A DNA stretch of 64,000 nucleotides from Salipiger profundus (GTDB lineage: Bacteria > Pseudomonadota > Alphaproteobacteria > Rhodobacterales > Rhodobacteraceae): assembly GCF_001969385.1 (NCBI RefSeq), contig NZ_CP014796.1:3241501-3305500 (forward strand), in the 5' to 3' direction. Below are positions 32,114-40,956 of the stretch, in pieces. Below the pieces are notes generated by a model. That model did no database searches, was not told where the DNA came from, and was given only the letters and a program-made list of their open reading frames with translations. The translations under genes and the position numbers were made by a program. Each line of letters opens with the position of its first letter. Position 1 is the first letter of the stretch.

Positions 32114-33060
32114 TTGAACTGGATCCTCTTGTCGAGCGAAGCATAGGCAAGGTCTGCGGCGAGGTTCGCCAGCGCGTAGGTGAGCGCCATGATCAGCGCC
32201 CCGGCCTGCAGCATCGGCAGATCGCGGTTCTGGATGGCGAGGATCAGCTGCCGCCCGATGCCGGGAAAGGCGAAGACCTCCTCGACCACGATCACGCCGC
32301 CGATCAGGTAGCCGACGTCGAGCGCGATCACCGTGATCGCCGGCAGCATCGAGTTGCGCAGCGCGTGGTTGTAGATGACCTGCCGGCGGGACAGGCCGCG
32401 CAGCCGCGCCGCCCGGACGAAATCGCTCTGCATGGTGTCGACCATCTCGGAGCGCACCATCCGGCTGATGTGCGCGGTCAGGATGATCGCGAGCGTGATG
32501 ACCGGGAGTGCGATGTGGCGCAGCGCGTCCAGCGGATCTTCGGCAAAGGAGGTGTAGCCGGAGGCCGGGAACAGCCCGACCGAGGGTCCGGCAAGCCAGG
32601 CAAGCAGCAGCGTCGCCAGCACGAACTCGGGCAGCGACACGCCGAGGTAGCTTACCACCGACAGCCCGAGATCGGCGGGCCCGCCGCGCCGGGTGCCGGC
32701 GAGCACGCCGAGCGGAATGGCGATCACGCAGACCAGCAGGAGCGAGAGCGCGGCAAGGATGGCCGAGCGTCCGAAGGCGGCCATGATGGTCGGCCCCACC
32801 GGCTGGCTGGTGCGAAGCGACGTGCCGAAGTCGCCCTGGAAGGCGCTGGAGAGCCAGTGCCAGTACTGGACGAGGGCGGGCTGATCGAGCCCCAGCCGTT
32901 CGTTCAGTGCCGCGAGGGCCTCGGGCGTGGCGTATTCGCCGAGGATCATGGTTGCCGCGTTGGCGGGCAGAAGTTGCGTGACGCCGAAGACGATCAGCGA
33001 GACGAGGAAGGCCGTCAATGCCAGGTAGGCGAGACGGCGCAGCAGAAAGCTGGCCGACAT
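32110..33060 (-). CDS. Oligopeptide-type ABC transporter permease (DppB type)
   Basis: A 316-residue membrane protein of the DppB family (LLRRLAYLALTAFLVSLIVFGVTQLLP at the N-terminus; ARLRGLSRRQVIYNHALRNSMLPAITV as EAA loop; EEVFAFPGIGRQLILAI). The start at 33060 (MSASFLLRR) is chosen for an AGGAGA site; a longer frame adds a non-membrane tail. It is preceded on the message by a strong hairpin after the binding-protein gene. Confidence 0.94.
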   Translation of the reverse strand: MSASFLLRRLAYLALTAFLVSLIVFGVTQLLPANAATMILGEYATPEALAALNERLGLDQPALVQYWHWLSSAFQGDFGTSLRTSQPVGPTIMAAFGRSAILAALSLLLVCVIAIPLGVLAGTRRGGPADLGLSVVSYLGVSLPEFVLATLLLAWLAGPSVGLFPASGYTSFAEDPLDALRHIALPVITLAIILTAHISRMVRSEMVDTMQSDFVRAARLRGLSRRQVIYNHALRNSMLPAITVIALDVGYLIGGVIVVEEVFAFPGIGRQLILAIQNRDLPMLQAGALIMALTYALANLAADLAYASLDKRIQFK

Positions 33061-33113
33061 GGCAGGTCTCCTACGGATGCGCGACGTCTGGGCCGCGGCG
33101 ACATGGGACTGGT

Positions 33114-33138
33114 CCGGCGGCGCATGTGGCGCCGCCGG
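33114..33138 (-). other. Intercistronic hairpin after the peptide-binding-protein gene
   Basis: Perfect 10-bp stem CCGGCGGCGC (33114-33123), ATGTG loop, GCGCCGCCGG (33129-33138), in the 106-base gap between the binding protein and the DppB-type gene. Same placement as the hairpins at 12076, 38928, 44171 and 58291. Confidence 0.65.
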
Positions 33139-33166
33139 TCGTTGCATTTTCGGGTCGGGTGCGAGG

Positions 33167-34729
33167 TCAGCGCGTGGGCGCGTCGGCGGTCAGCCAGACC
33201 TTGTGCAGCGCGAAGTTGGCGCCGCGCGGGCTCTGCTCGTAGCCCTCGACATGGGTGCCGCGGGCGCCCAGAAGATCGAAGAAGCAGGGCACCAGCGCGG
33301 GGACCTCTTCGCGCATGAGCTCCTGCGCCTCGGCGTAAAGCTCGGCGCGGGTGTCCTCGTCGGTGGTGGCGTCTGCCTCGCTGACGAGCCGGTCGAACTC
33401 CTCGTTGTTCCAGCGCGTCTCGTTCCAGCTTGCCTCGGAGGTGAACAGCAGGTTGAAGATCGTCCCCTCGGTCGGCTGCATGTTGTAGTAGCCGACGTAG
33501 AAGTTGCCCTTCTTCCAGACCTGGTCGAGGTAGCTCGGGTGATCCATGGTCTGCACGGTGATGTCCCAGCCGCCCGGCTTGGCCATCTCGCGCAGCACCA
33601 CGGCCATCGCGGCGCGGTAGTCCGGCTTGACCGAGGCGACAAGCTCGATCTGGATGCCGTCGGGATAGCCCGCTTCCGCAAGCAGTTCCTTCGAGCGCTC
33701 CGGGTCGTAGCCCTTGATGGGTGCGTCGGCGTGATACTGGTAGGCCGAGTTGATGGGCGTGTCGTTGCCGGGGGTGCCGTAGCCTTCGGCGACGAGTTCG
33801 ACCATCGCCTCGCGGTCGACGCAGTAGGACAGCGCCTCGCGGACCTTGGGGTCGTTGAACGGCTCGACGGTGCAGTCCATCACCACGTCGAGGAAGCGCC
33901 CCGACGGGGTGCGCAGCCCCTCGACGCCATCGCCGGCCGAGATGCGCGCGAAGTCGGTCGGCTGGATGTCGTTGAGGATGTCGATCTCGCCGGCCAGCAT
34001 CGCCGCCGCGGCACCGGCGGCGTCCGGGAAGGTCCGCACGACGACGCGGTCGAGGTAGGGTTGATCCTCGATGTAGTAGTCGGGGTTCTTCTCGACCACG
34101 GCGCGGTCATCGGCCACGAACTCGACAAGCCGGAACGGGCCGGAGCCGACCGGCGTCTGGCCGAGGCTTTCGAAGTCGCTCTCGATGATCGAAGCGGGCA
34201 CCACCTTGGCGGTGGGATAGGTCAGCGCGACCGGAAGGTCGGCATAGGGGCTTTCGGTGCGGAAGATCACCGCGTGGTCGCCGTCGGCCACCACTTCGGC
34301 GATCGGGCCGAGGTTGCGGCTGCCGGGGGCGGCGGTCGCGGGGTCGAGCAGCTTGGTGAACGAGGCGACCACGTCCTTCGACGTCAGGCTGTCACCGTTC
34401 GAGAAGGTCACGCCCTCGCGCAGGACGAACCGCCATTCGGTGGCGTCGTCATTGGCGCTCCACTCGGTCGCGAGATCGGGCTCGGCGGTCATGTCCGGGG
34501 TGAGCATGGTCAGGCCCGAATAGAGCATCTCGGCAAGCAGGTACTCGGAGTTGAGCCGCAGCAGCATCGGGTTCAGCACCGACGGCGTGATGTTCAGCGC
34601 GACACGCAGGGTGCCGCCGGGCTGGATGTCCTGGGCCTGCGCCATCGACGCGAGGCCGGGCACCGTGACGAAGGCGCTGGTGGCAGCCGCCGTGCGCAGG
34701 AAGCCGCGACGATCGAGGGTCATGGTCAT
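33167..34729 (-). CDS. Oligopeptide-type ABC transporter substrate-binding protein (family 5)
   Basis: A 520-residue extracellular binding protein. The N-terminus has a twin-arginine-type signal (DRRGFLRTAAATSAFVTVPG) with a cut near the AQAQD site. The mature part has the SBP family 5 pattern (GGTLRVALNITPSVLNPML, EWRFVLREGVTFSNGDSLTSKDVVASF, PVGSGPFRLVEF, NPDYYIEDQPYLDRVVVRTFPD). It overlaps the upstream M20 stop (ATGA) and is separated from the permeases by a hairpin. It should deliver small peptides or peptide-like amides. Confidence 0.93.
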   Translation of the reverse strand: MTMTLDRRGFLRTAAATSAFVTVPGLASMAQAQDIQPGGTLRVALNITPSVLNPMLLRLNSEYLLAEMLYSGLTMLTPDMTAEPDLATEWSANDDATEWRFVLREGVTFSNGDSLTSKDVVASFTKLLDPATAAPGSRNLGPIAEVVADGDHAVIFRTESPYADLPVALTYPTAKVVPASIIESDFESLGQTPVGSGPFRLVEFVADDRAVVEKNPDYYIEDQPYLDRVVVRTFPDAAGAAAAMLAGEIDILNDIQPTDFARISAGDGVEGLRTPSGRFLDVVMDCTVEPFNDPKVREALSYCVDREAMVELVAEGYGTPGNDTPINSAYQYHADAPIKGYDPERSKELLAEAGYPDGIQIELVASVKPDYRAAMAVVLREMAKPGGWDITVQTMDHPSYLDQVWKKGNFYVGYYNMQPTEGTIFNLLFTSEASWNETRWNNEEFDRLVSEADATTDEDTRAELYAEAQELMREEVPALVPCFFDLLGARGTHVEGYEQSPRGANFALHKVWLTADAPTR

Positions 34730-36045
34730 TGGGGTGTTCCTTCTGTTGGAAAGCTGTCGGTTTGGTCGGCGCCGTCCGGCGCGCTGTCCGCGGCGAGGAA
34801 GTATGCGATCGCGTCCGACAAGCCGCGAAGGTCCTCGACCGTGGTGAATTCGTCGGCGGCGTGCACGTTGCGGTCGGGGCGGGCAAGCCCGCCGAGAAGC
34901 ATGTGCTTCAGCCCCGCCTTCTGCACCCAGCCGAAATCGGAGGAGGTGCCCGAGCCGTAGCGCAGGAAGTCGCTCTCGGGCAGACCGAAGGCCCGCGCCC
35001 GCGCAAGGGTCCAGCGACGGGTGGCGGGGCCATCCGGGTCAGACACCGGCGGCAGGTGCCCGGTCACGCGCAGATCCCAGTCGAGCGCGGCTGTGCCGTC
35101 CATTGCGCGCGCGACGGTCTCGCGGATCTCGGAGATGACCGTCTCGGCGTCTTCCTCGGCGATGTAGCGGCGGTTGACCGTCGTCTGGGCCTGACCGGGC
35201 AGGGCCGAGCCCTTGTCGCCGGAATGGATGGCGGTGATGTTGAGCCGCCCCTTGAGCGGACCGTCGGACCAGGGCGGCGCGGGCAGTGCCGTGGTGCGCG
35301 CCTCGACCTGCGGCTTGAGGGCGTTCAGGGCGATGAGCGCGGGCAGCAGGGCCTCGGCGGCGTTGATGCCTCGGTCGGGTTCGCCGGAGTGGGTGGCGCG
35401 CCCGGTGACGGTGAGCGTGAAGTCGAGCGAACCCAGGCAGCCGGCCCAGATACGGGGCTCGGCCGAACCGTTGAGATTCAGCAGCACCTCGGGCAGCGGT
35501 CCGTTTTCGGCAAGGTAGCGAATGCCGGGGTAACGGCCACCCTCCTCGTCGGAGCAGAACGCCAGCACCGGGCGGAAGGCCAGCGGCGCCTCGGCATCGG
35601 CGAGCCGCAGCAGCGCATCGCGAACGGCTGCGATCGTGCCCTTCATGTCCGCCGTGCCCCGCCCGAGCAGCTTGCCGTCGCGCTCGGTGAGGCTGAGGGG
35701 ATCCACCGTCCAGCCATCGCCGACGGGAGCGGTGTCGGTGTGGAAATAGATCATCGCCTCGGGGAGGTCCGCGTCGGCGCCGGGCATGTCCGGCCGCAGG
35801 ATGAGGTTCACCCGCTCACCGGACAGCCCCGGGCCGTCCCACAGCTCACGCGGAACGATCACCCGTTCGGACGTGCAGCCGAGATCGGCAAAGGACGCCT
35901 CCATCAGGCGGGCGAAATCCTCGTAGCCCTCACCGGGCGGCATCGACGTGGGGCAGGCGATCATCTCGGCGAGAGCCTGCACCATGGCCTCTGTGTCCGG
36001 CGGTGCGAGCGAACCTGTCGCGGGCTGGGAAGTCTGTTTTCTCAT
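34726..36045 (-). CDS. M20-family peptidase/acetylornithine deacetylase-like (canonical metal site)
   Basis: A 439-residue M20 enzyme with all usual motifs: YFHTDTAPVGDGW (His, Asp), GRGTADMKG (bridging Asp), CSDEEGG (Glu-Glu), HSGEPDRGIN (dimer-domain His) and VHAADEF (late His). It should hydrolyse an N-acyl or peptide bond of the imported compound in the cytosol. The ATG at 36045 lacks a visible ribosome site; a TTG at 36081 in the same frame is an alternative, and a leaderless message is possible. It is the first gene of the minus-strand peptide operon, divergent from a GntR regulator. Confidence 0.88.
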   Translation of the reverse strand: MRKQTSQPATGSLAPPDTEAMVQALAEMIACPTSMPPGEGYEDFARLMEASFADLGCTSERVIVPRELWDGPGLSGERVNLILRPDMPGADADLPEAMIYFHTDTAPVGDGWTVDPLSLTERDGKLLGRGTADMKGTIAAVRDALLRLADAEAPLAFRPVLAFCSDEEGGRYPGIRYLAENGPLPEVLLNLNGSAEPRIWAGCLGSLDFTLTVTGRATHSGEPDRGINAAEALLPALIALNALKPQVEARTTALPAPPWSDGPLKGRLNITAIHSGDKGSALPGQAQTTVNRRYIAEEDAETVISEIRETVARAMDGTAALDWDLRVTGHLPPVSDPDGPATRRWTLARARAFGLPESDFLRYGSGTSSDFGWVQKAGLKHMLLGGLARPDRNVHAADEFTTVEDLRGLSDAIAYFLAADSAPDGADQTDSFPTEGTPQ

Positions 36046-36046
36046 A

Positions 36047-36056
36047 TCTATATAGA
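36047..36056. promoter_or_regulatory. TCTATATAGA palindrome in the GntR/M20 divergent promoter
   Basis: A perfect 10-bp palindrome in the 84-base A/T-rich gap between the M20 gene and the GntR gene. It lies two bases before the M20 start codon, so a bound protein would block transcription or translation initiation. The adjacent GntR/UTRA protein is the likely binder (inference). Confidence 0.5.
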
Positions 36057-36129
36057 AATACAGATGGACGAGGGTTGGCAAGTGTGTTTTCTGTGGAAAT
36101 ATTCAGCAGGATGAGAACAGGAGTTGGTC

Positions 36130-36921
36130 ATGGTCGATGGGCATGAGCCGCCGATCACGGCGGAAACCGACGAGGACGAGGCCTTTGACACCGGGCTCAT
36201 GCGCAAGCCGCTGCACGAGCAGGTCAAGGAGCGCATCCTGCGCCGGATCATCCTGGGCACCTGGGGCGAAGGCTTCGTGCTGCCGCCCGAAACCGAACTC
36301 GCACGGCAGTTCGGGGTATCCTACGGCACGATCCGGCGGGCGATGACCGATCTCACGGCCTCGGGCGTCATCATGCGGCGGCGCAAGACCGGGACGGTCG
36401 TGACCGGCCGGACGCCGCACCACTCCATGTCGCAGTTCTACCAGTATTACCGGCTGCACACGATCGAGGGCCGCTTGGTCAGCAGCAACACGGTTCTCGT
36501 GGACGCCTGCCATCGCGGCGCCACGCTCGACGAGGCCGAGCGGCTGGAGCTGCCGGTGAACGCGCCCGTGGCCTACATGCTGCGCCTGAGGATCTACGAG
36601 GGACGCCCGGTGATGTTCGACCGGGTGACCGTGCCGCTCTCGCTGGCGCCGGATTTCCCGGTGACGATCGAGGAGATGCCCACGCTGGTCTACAAGTGGC
36701 TGCTCGAACGGCACGGGCTGCGCCTGGCCGCGGTGCGGGAGAAGCTGGTCGCGCGGCTGGCAACCGAGGAGGACCTCCGGTATCTCGACCTTCCGCTCGA
36801 TGTGCCGCGCGCGCTGCTGGATATCGACGAGGTCTCTTACGATTCGATGAACCGGCCCCTCGTCGCCATGCGGCACGCCGCCCTGACCGAAGATCACTGC
36901 TACATCACCGAGATCCGCTGA
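36130..36921 (+). CDS. GntR-family regulator, HutC/UTRA type
   Basis: About 263 residues. After an acidic N-terminal tail (residues 1-25) comes the GntR winged helix (LHEQVKERILRRIILGTWGE then LPPETELARQFGVSYGTIRRAMTDL), then a UTRA effector domain from about residue 95. ATG 36130 is preferred because AGGAG lies seven bases upstream; the frame opens at a TTG six bases earlier. It is divergent from the M20/peptide ABC operon and probably represses it until the substrate or product binds. Confidence 0.92.
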   Translation: MVDGHEPPITAETDEDEAFDTGLMRKPLHEQVKERILRRIILGTWGEGFVLPPETELARQFGVSYGTIRRAMTDLTASGVIMRRRKTGTVVTGRTPHHSMSQFYQYYRLHTIEGRLVSSNTVLVDACHRGATLDEAERLELPVNAPVAYMLRLRIYEGRPVMFDRVTVPLSLAPDFPVTIEEMPTLVYKWLLERHGLRLAAVREKLVARLATEEDLRYLDLPLDVPRALLDIDEVSYDSMNRPLVAMRHAALTEDHCYITEIR

Positions 36922-36940
36922 CGCATCCGGTTGCAGCGGT

Positions 36941-36965
36941 CCCGTCACCCGGTAGGGGCGACGGG
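36941..36965. terminator. Hairpin between convergent GntR and universal stress genes
   Basis: Stem CCCGTC (36941-36946) with GACGGG (36960-36965), extended inside by CCC/GGG across a small bulge, 20 bases after the GntR stop and 24 before the other gene's end. No U-run. Confidence 0.45.
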
Positions 36966-36988
36966 CGGGCTTCCTCGGGGGGGCAGAT

Positions 36989-37402
36989 TCAGGTGCGCAC
37001 CACGTAGACCGAGCACTTTGCATGGGTCACCACATGCGAGGCGTTGGTCCCGAGCAGGTAGTCCTTCACCTTCGGGTTCGCGGATTCCATCACGATCAGA
37101 TCCACCTTGCGCTCGGAGGCCAGCTTGACGATCTGCCGATGGACCGCGCCCTTGCGCACCACGGCTTCGACCTCGACCCCGGGCGCGGGATGGTCCTTGA
37201 GAAACTTCCTGAGTTGCTCGCCCCAGTAGGCATCGGAATCGCGGATGTTGAGGTTGCGCTCCATCTCGGGGGCGACGGTGGCGACGATCAGTTTCGCGCC
37301 GCGCCGCTCCGCCATTTCCACGGCTTCGGTGTAGGCGTTGTATTCGACTTTCGCGTGTCGGAGATTGACGGGGCACAGGATGAGCTTGGTTTCGAGGGAC
37401 AT
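36989..37402 (-). CDS. Universal stress protein (UspA family)
   Basis: A 137-residue cytosolic USP-fold protein. The C-terminal nucleotide-binding region follows the family pattern: VDLIVMESANPKVKDYLLGT, then ASHVVTHAKCSVYVVR. The first Gly of the usual G-2x-G-9x-G(S/T) motif is Ala or Ser-like here, so ATP binding is not certain. It stands alone between two regulated clusters. It may respond to general stress; nothing in the context is more specific. Confidence 0.88.
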   Translation of the reverse strand: MSLETKLILCPVNLRHAKVEYNAYTEAVEMAERRGAKLIVATVAPEMERNLNIRDSDAYWGEQLRKFLKDHPAPGVEVEAVVRKGAVHRQIVKLASERKVDLIVMESANPKVKDYLLGTNASHVVTHAKCSVYVVRT

Positions 37403-37941
37403 GTAACTTTCCGACCGTTGCGTGGGCCCCGCGACTCGTGTCGCGAGGTGCCATTAATTTAGGCAGTACGGCGCGCGCTGTCAGGACGTTTCCGAGCCGA
37501 ATTTTCTCGAAAATGGCCCCTGTCCGTGAGCCCTTCGTCTGGGGCTTCATCACGGTGGGAGGCAAGGGACAGCCCCCGGGGCGAGCCGGCAGTCCTCTTA
37601 CCGTGCCACTGGGGCCGGACCGTCACGCCAAATCTGCGCTCGCCGCGTCGGTGATTCCCGAGGACGGCCCGAAAATCTCTCCTTGCGATACGTCGATCCG
37701 GCCGCTGCGAAGACAGATGGCTTTACGAAACATGGATCCGCCCCCCCCCCCGAAACGTGTTCGTCGCGCGTGATCAATAAAAGGCGCAATCGTGTCAGGT
37801 TGTTATCCGCCGCACTGCACCTAGGGGGCATCCGAGAGCGGGCCCGTGGCGAATGCCTGTGTGCCCCTTCCATGAGGTCGATCACTTGACTTGGCCTCTA
37901 TCTCACGCTCTGATATATCGTGATATATCAAGGGAGGACAC
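37403..37941. other. Intergenic stretch with poly-C tract and TTT-operon promoter
   Basis: About 540 bases with the promoters of the divergent universal stress and TctC genes. It holds a run of 11 C (37741-37751) and at its right end TTGACT (37886-37891) followed by two GATATATC palindromes. Short open frames show no conserved character. Confidence 0.6.
37911..37930. promoter_or_regulatory. Tandem GATATATC palindromes before the TctCBA operon
   Basis: TGATATATCG directly followed by TGATATATCA: two 8-bp palindromes (37912-37919 and 37922-37929), exactly 10 bp or one helical turn apart. They lie just downstream of a TTGACT -35-like box and end two bases before an AAGGGAGG ribosome site. Operators of FCD-type GntR proteins often have such A/T-centred palindromes, and one such gene ends this operon (inference). 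Confidence 0.65.
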
Positions 37942-38904
37942 ATGTCTCGATATGCAATCTACGCCGCGGCCATGCTTGCCGCGGGCCTCGCCACGCCGCT
38001 CGCGGCGCAATCGGACTGGCCGGAACGTCCGGTCACCATCGTCGTGCCCTCGGGCGCCGGCGGCGGAACGGACCAGACCGCCCGGATGCTTGCCGAGCGG
38101 CTGCAGGAGAAGCTCGGCCAGCCGTTCAACGTGGTGAACCAGGGGCAGGGCGGTGGCGTCGTCGGCATCAGCTCGATCAAGGGCGCCGAGCCTGACGGCT
38201 ATACGCTTGGGGTGATCTTCAACTTCGCCCACTACGCGCCGATGGGGCAGGCCGACTTCAACGTCGAGGACTTCACGCCGATCGCGCAGTACAACTTCGA
38301 TCCCGCCGGCTTCAACGTCGCGGCGGACAGCGAGTGGTCCTCGATCACCGAAGCGCTCGACGCGTTCAAGGAAGCGCCCGGCGACTACGTCGTGGCTTGC
38401 GGCGGCGGCTGCGGCGGGTCCTGGCCGATGGCCGTGGCGACGATGATGGACGAGTATGGCGTCTACGTCGGGCAGGTGCGCTTCGTCTCGGGGCAGGGCG
38501 CCGCGGCCGCGCTTCAGGATCTCGCAGCCGGCGGTGTCGACGCGGTGCCGTCGTCGCTGCCCGAAGCCGGCCCGCTGATCGAGGCGGGACGCGTGCGTGG
38601 CCTCGTGGTGATGGCAGATGAGCCGCTCGAGGCCTTCCCCGACATCCCGGCGCTGTCCGATGTGACCGATCTCGACCTGACGCTCGGTGCCTGGCGCGGC
38701 CTGATCGCACCGGCGGACCTGCCCGACGAGATCGCCACGACGCTCGAAACCGCGATGGACGAGATCGTCCACGACGAGGAGTGGCGCGATGCCATGACCG
38801 AGCGCGGCTTCGGCATCCAGTGGCGCCCGTCGGCCGAGTTCGGGGACTTCATGTCCAGCGAACAGGAATCGGTCCGCAACGTGATCGGCACGCTCGGCCT
38901 GTAA
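37942..38904 (+). CDS. Tripartite tricarboxylate transporter substrate-binding protein (TctC/Bug family)
   Basis: A 320-residue periplasmic protein with a Sec signal peptide (cleavage near LAAQ-S, about residue 23). The Bug/TctC hallmarks are WPERPVTIVVPSGAGGGTDQTARMLAERLQEKLG, VVNQGQGGGVVGISSIKGAEPDGYTLG and a late EEWRDAMTERGF. It is the first gene after the GATATATC tandem. It should bind an organic acid, as in citrate, tartrate or other dicarboxylate systems. Confidence 0.94.
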   Translation: MSRYAIYAAAMLAAGLATPLAAQSDWPERPVTIVVPSGAGGGTDQTARMLAERLQEKLGQPFNVVNQGQGGGVVGISSIKGAEPDGYTLGVIFNFAHYAPMGQADFNVEDFTPIAQYNFDPAGFNVAADSEWSSITEALDAFKEAPGDYVVACGGGCGGSWPMAVATMMDEYGVYVGQVRFVSGQGAAAALQDLAAGGVDAVPSSLPEAGPLIEAGRVRGLVVMADEPLEAFPDIPALSDVTDLDLTLGAWRGLIAPADLPDEIATTLETAMDEIVHDEEWRDAMTERGFGIQWRPSAEFGDFMSSEQESVRNVIGTLGL

Positions 38905-38927
38905 GGTCGAGATGCTCATACTTTGAA

Positions 38928-38957
38928 GCGGCCGCGCCCGAGGACGGGCGCGGCCGC
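38928..38957 (+). other. Intercistronic hairpin after the TctC-type gene
   Basis: Perfect 13-bp stem GCGGCCGCGCCCG (38928-38940), loop AGGA, CGGGCGCGGCCGC (38945-38957), in the 76-base gap between TctC and TctB. No U-run. Probably limits expression of the membrane subunits or stabilises the tctC message. Confidence 0.7.
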
Positions 38958-38980
38958 ACTGTCAGCAAGGGGAGGAGCAA

Positions 38981-39466
38981 ATGAAACTCGACGACGCTGC
39001 GAACGGGCTGATCGCGGTCCTGCTCGGCGCACTCATGCTGTTTGGCGCCCAAGCGCTGCCGACACCGCAGTTCATCGCCTACGGGCCCGGCTTCTTTCCC
39101 TCCATCGTCGGAGGCCTGCTCATGGCGGCAGGGGCGACGATGATCGCCCGGCGCCTGCTGGCAGGGGGCTTCGGTCCGCTGGTCCGGTTCACGCGAGAGG
39201 GCTCGGCGGCGCGGGCCGCGCTGTCCTTCGGCGTGGTGGCTGCCGCACTTTTTTTCTACATCGCGACATCGAAATGGCTCGGGTTCCTGCCCGCGATGGT
39301 GGTGAGCCTCTCGGTCATGCTGCTGTGGTTCGACCGGCGTCCGCTGCTCGACATCGGGCTCGCGGTGGTGGGAACGCTCGTGCTCCACACCTTCTTCTAC
39401 CAGTTCATGCAGGTTCAGCTGCCCTGGGGGCTGCTGTCCGGATACGCGGGGACGCTGACATGGTGA
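38981..39466 (+). CDS. Tripartite tricarboxylate transporter small membrane subunit (TctB)
   Basis: A 161-residue protein with four predicted helices, typical TctB length and N-terminal pattern (GLIAVLLGALMLFGAQALPTP, YGPGFFPSIVGGLLMAAG). A GGGGAGGAG ribosome site precedes it. Its stop overlaps the TctA start. Confidence 0.9.
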   Translation: MKLDDAANGLIAVLLGALMLFGAQALPTPQFIAYGPGFFPSIVGGLLMAAGATMIARRLLAGGFGPLVRFTREGSAARAALSFGVVAAALFFYIATSKWLGFLPAMVVSLSVMLLWFDRRPLLDIGLAVVGTLVLHTFFYQFMQVQLPWGLLSGYAGTLTW

Positions 39467-40956
39467 TCTGGTCCGCCCTTCAACTGCTGCTGACCCCGCA
39501 GGTGCTGCTGGTCATGGCGGCATCGGCGCTCTACGGCCTCGTGGTCGGCGCGATCCCCGGGTTCTCGGCGGCGATGGCCGTCGCGCTGATGGTGCCGGTC
39601 ACCTATTTCCTCGAGCCGGTTCCGGCGCTCGCGGGGGTGGTCACGCTCTGCGCCATGGCGATCTTCTCCGGCGACATCCCCGGTGCCCTGCTGCGCATTC
39701 CCGGCACGCCGGCCTCGGCCGCCTATGCCGATGAAGCCTACAAGATGACCCAGAAGGGCCGCGCCGGCGAGGCGCTCGGCACCGGTCTGATCTGCTCGGC
39801 GATCGGAGGGATCTTCGGGGCGGTGGTGTTGCTGCTGGTGGCGCCGTCGCTCAGCGAACTGGCGCTGCTGTTCTCGACGCCCGAGTATTTCTGGCTGGCC
39901 GCGCTCGGCCTGACCGCGGCGATCGGGGTGAGCGCCAGCGCGCCGGCCAAGGGGGTGATCTCGCTCTGCCTCGGGCTGGGCGTGGCCTTCGTCGGCCTCG
40001 ACCCGGTGTCGGGCCAGCCGCGCTTCACCTTCGGACAGAGCGACCTTGCGGGCGGTATCGGCTTCATCCCGGTGCTGATCGGGCTCTTCGCGATGTCCGA
40101 GGTGTTCCGCTTCGCACTGGAGCCCGGCGGCGCCCGCGAGAGGACAGCGGTCGTGGTCGGCGGCCTCTTCGACGGCGTCGGCCGCAACCTGAAGCGTCAC
40201 TTCGGGCGCATCCTGCAGGGCTGCGGGCTCGGGACGGTCATCGGCGCGGTGCCCGGCGCCGGCGCCGACATCGCGGGCTACATGAGCTATGCGCTGGCCC
40301 GTCAGCAATCCAAGACCCCGGAGAAATTCGGCACCGGCGTGCCCGACGGCATCGCCGCCGCCTCGGCCGCCAACAACGCCTCGATGGGCGGCGCACTGGT
40401 TCCGGCCACGGTCTTCGGCATCCCCGGCGACAGCCTGACCGCCGTCATCATCGGCGTGCTCTACATGCAGGGGCTCACGCCCGGGCCGCAGGTGTTCCTG
40501 ATGCAGCCCGAGCTGATCACCTCGGTCTTCCTCGCGTTCCTGCTGGCCAACGTGATGATCGTGCCTTTCGGCTTTCTCGCCATCCGGATATTCCGCTATG
40601 TTCTTGCCGTTCCACGCTCGATCCTGATGCCGATGGTGGTCGCCGCCTGCATCGCGGGGGCCTTCGCAGTCGAGAACACCACCTTTGCGGTGGTCGTCAT
40701 GCTCGGGGCGGGTCTCGTGGGGTTCTGGATGGAGGAGAACGACATTCCGCTCGCACCTGCAATTCTGGGCGTCGTTCTGGCGCCGGTCCTCGAAGCGAAC
40801 TTCCTGAACACGCTGATCAAGTCGCAGGGGGACATGACGGCTTTCGTTAACCGCCCGCTGGCGGCGGTGCTCGCGACGGTCACGATCCTGATCTGGCTCT
40901 TTCCGCTGCTGCGCCGGGTGCTGCGCCTGCGCCGCAGGTCGGAGGCCCGGTCATGA
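39460..40956 (+). CDS. Tripartite tricarboxylate transporter large membrane subunit (TctA)
   Basis: A 498-residue protein of about 12 helices. TctA signatures include VGAIPGFSAAMAVALMVPVTY, GTPASAAYADEAYKMTQKGRAGEALG, GAVPGAGADIAGYMSYALAR and ANNASMGGALVPATVFGIPGD. The real start is ATG 39460 inside the TctB stop; the longer frame is overlap noise. It forms the ion-coupled channel for the TctC ligand. Confidence 0.94.
   Translation: MVIWSALQLLLTPQVLLVMAASALYGLVVGAIPGFSAAMAVALMVPVTYFLEPVPALAGVVTLCAMAIFSGDIPGALLRIPGTPASAAYADEAYKMTQKGRAGEALGTGLICSAIGGIFGAVVLLLVAPSLSELALLFSTPEYFWLAALGLTAAIGVSASAPAKGVISLCLGLGVAFVGLDPVSGQPRFTFGQSDLAGGIGFIPVLIGLFAMSEVFRFALEPGGARERTAVVVGGLFDGVGRNLKRHFGRILQGCGLGTVIGAVPGAGADIAGYMSYALARQQSKTPEKFGTGVPDGIAAASAANNASMGGALVPATVFGIPGDSLTAVIIGVLYMQGLTPGPQVFLMQPELITSVFLAFLLANVMIVPFGFLAIRIFRYVLAVPRSILMPMVVAACIAGAFAVENTTFAVVVMLGAGLVGFWMEENDIPLAPAILGVVLAPVLEANFLNTLIKSQGDMTAFVNRPLAAVLATVTILIWLFPLLRRVLRLRRRSEARS

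Noticed and set aside
33059-34960. 633-residue plus-strand open frame
   Set aside because: It is antisense to the peptide-binding protein with a clear signal and family motifs; no domain is recognisable in the plus frame.
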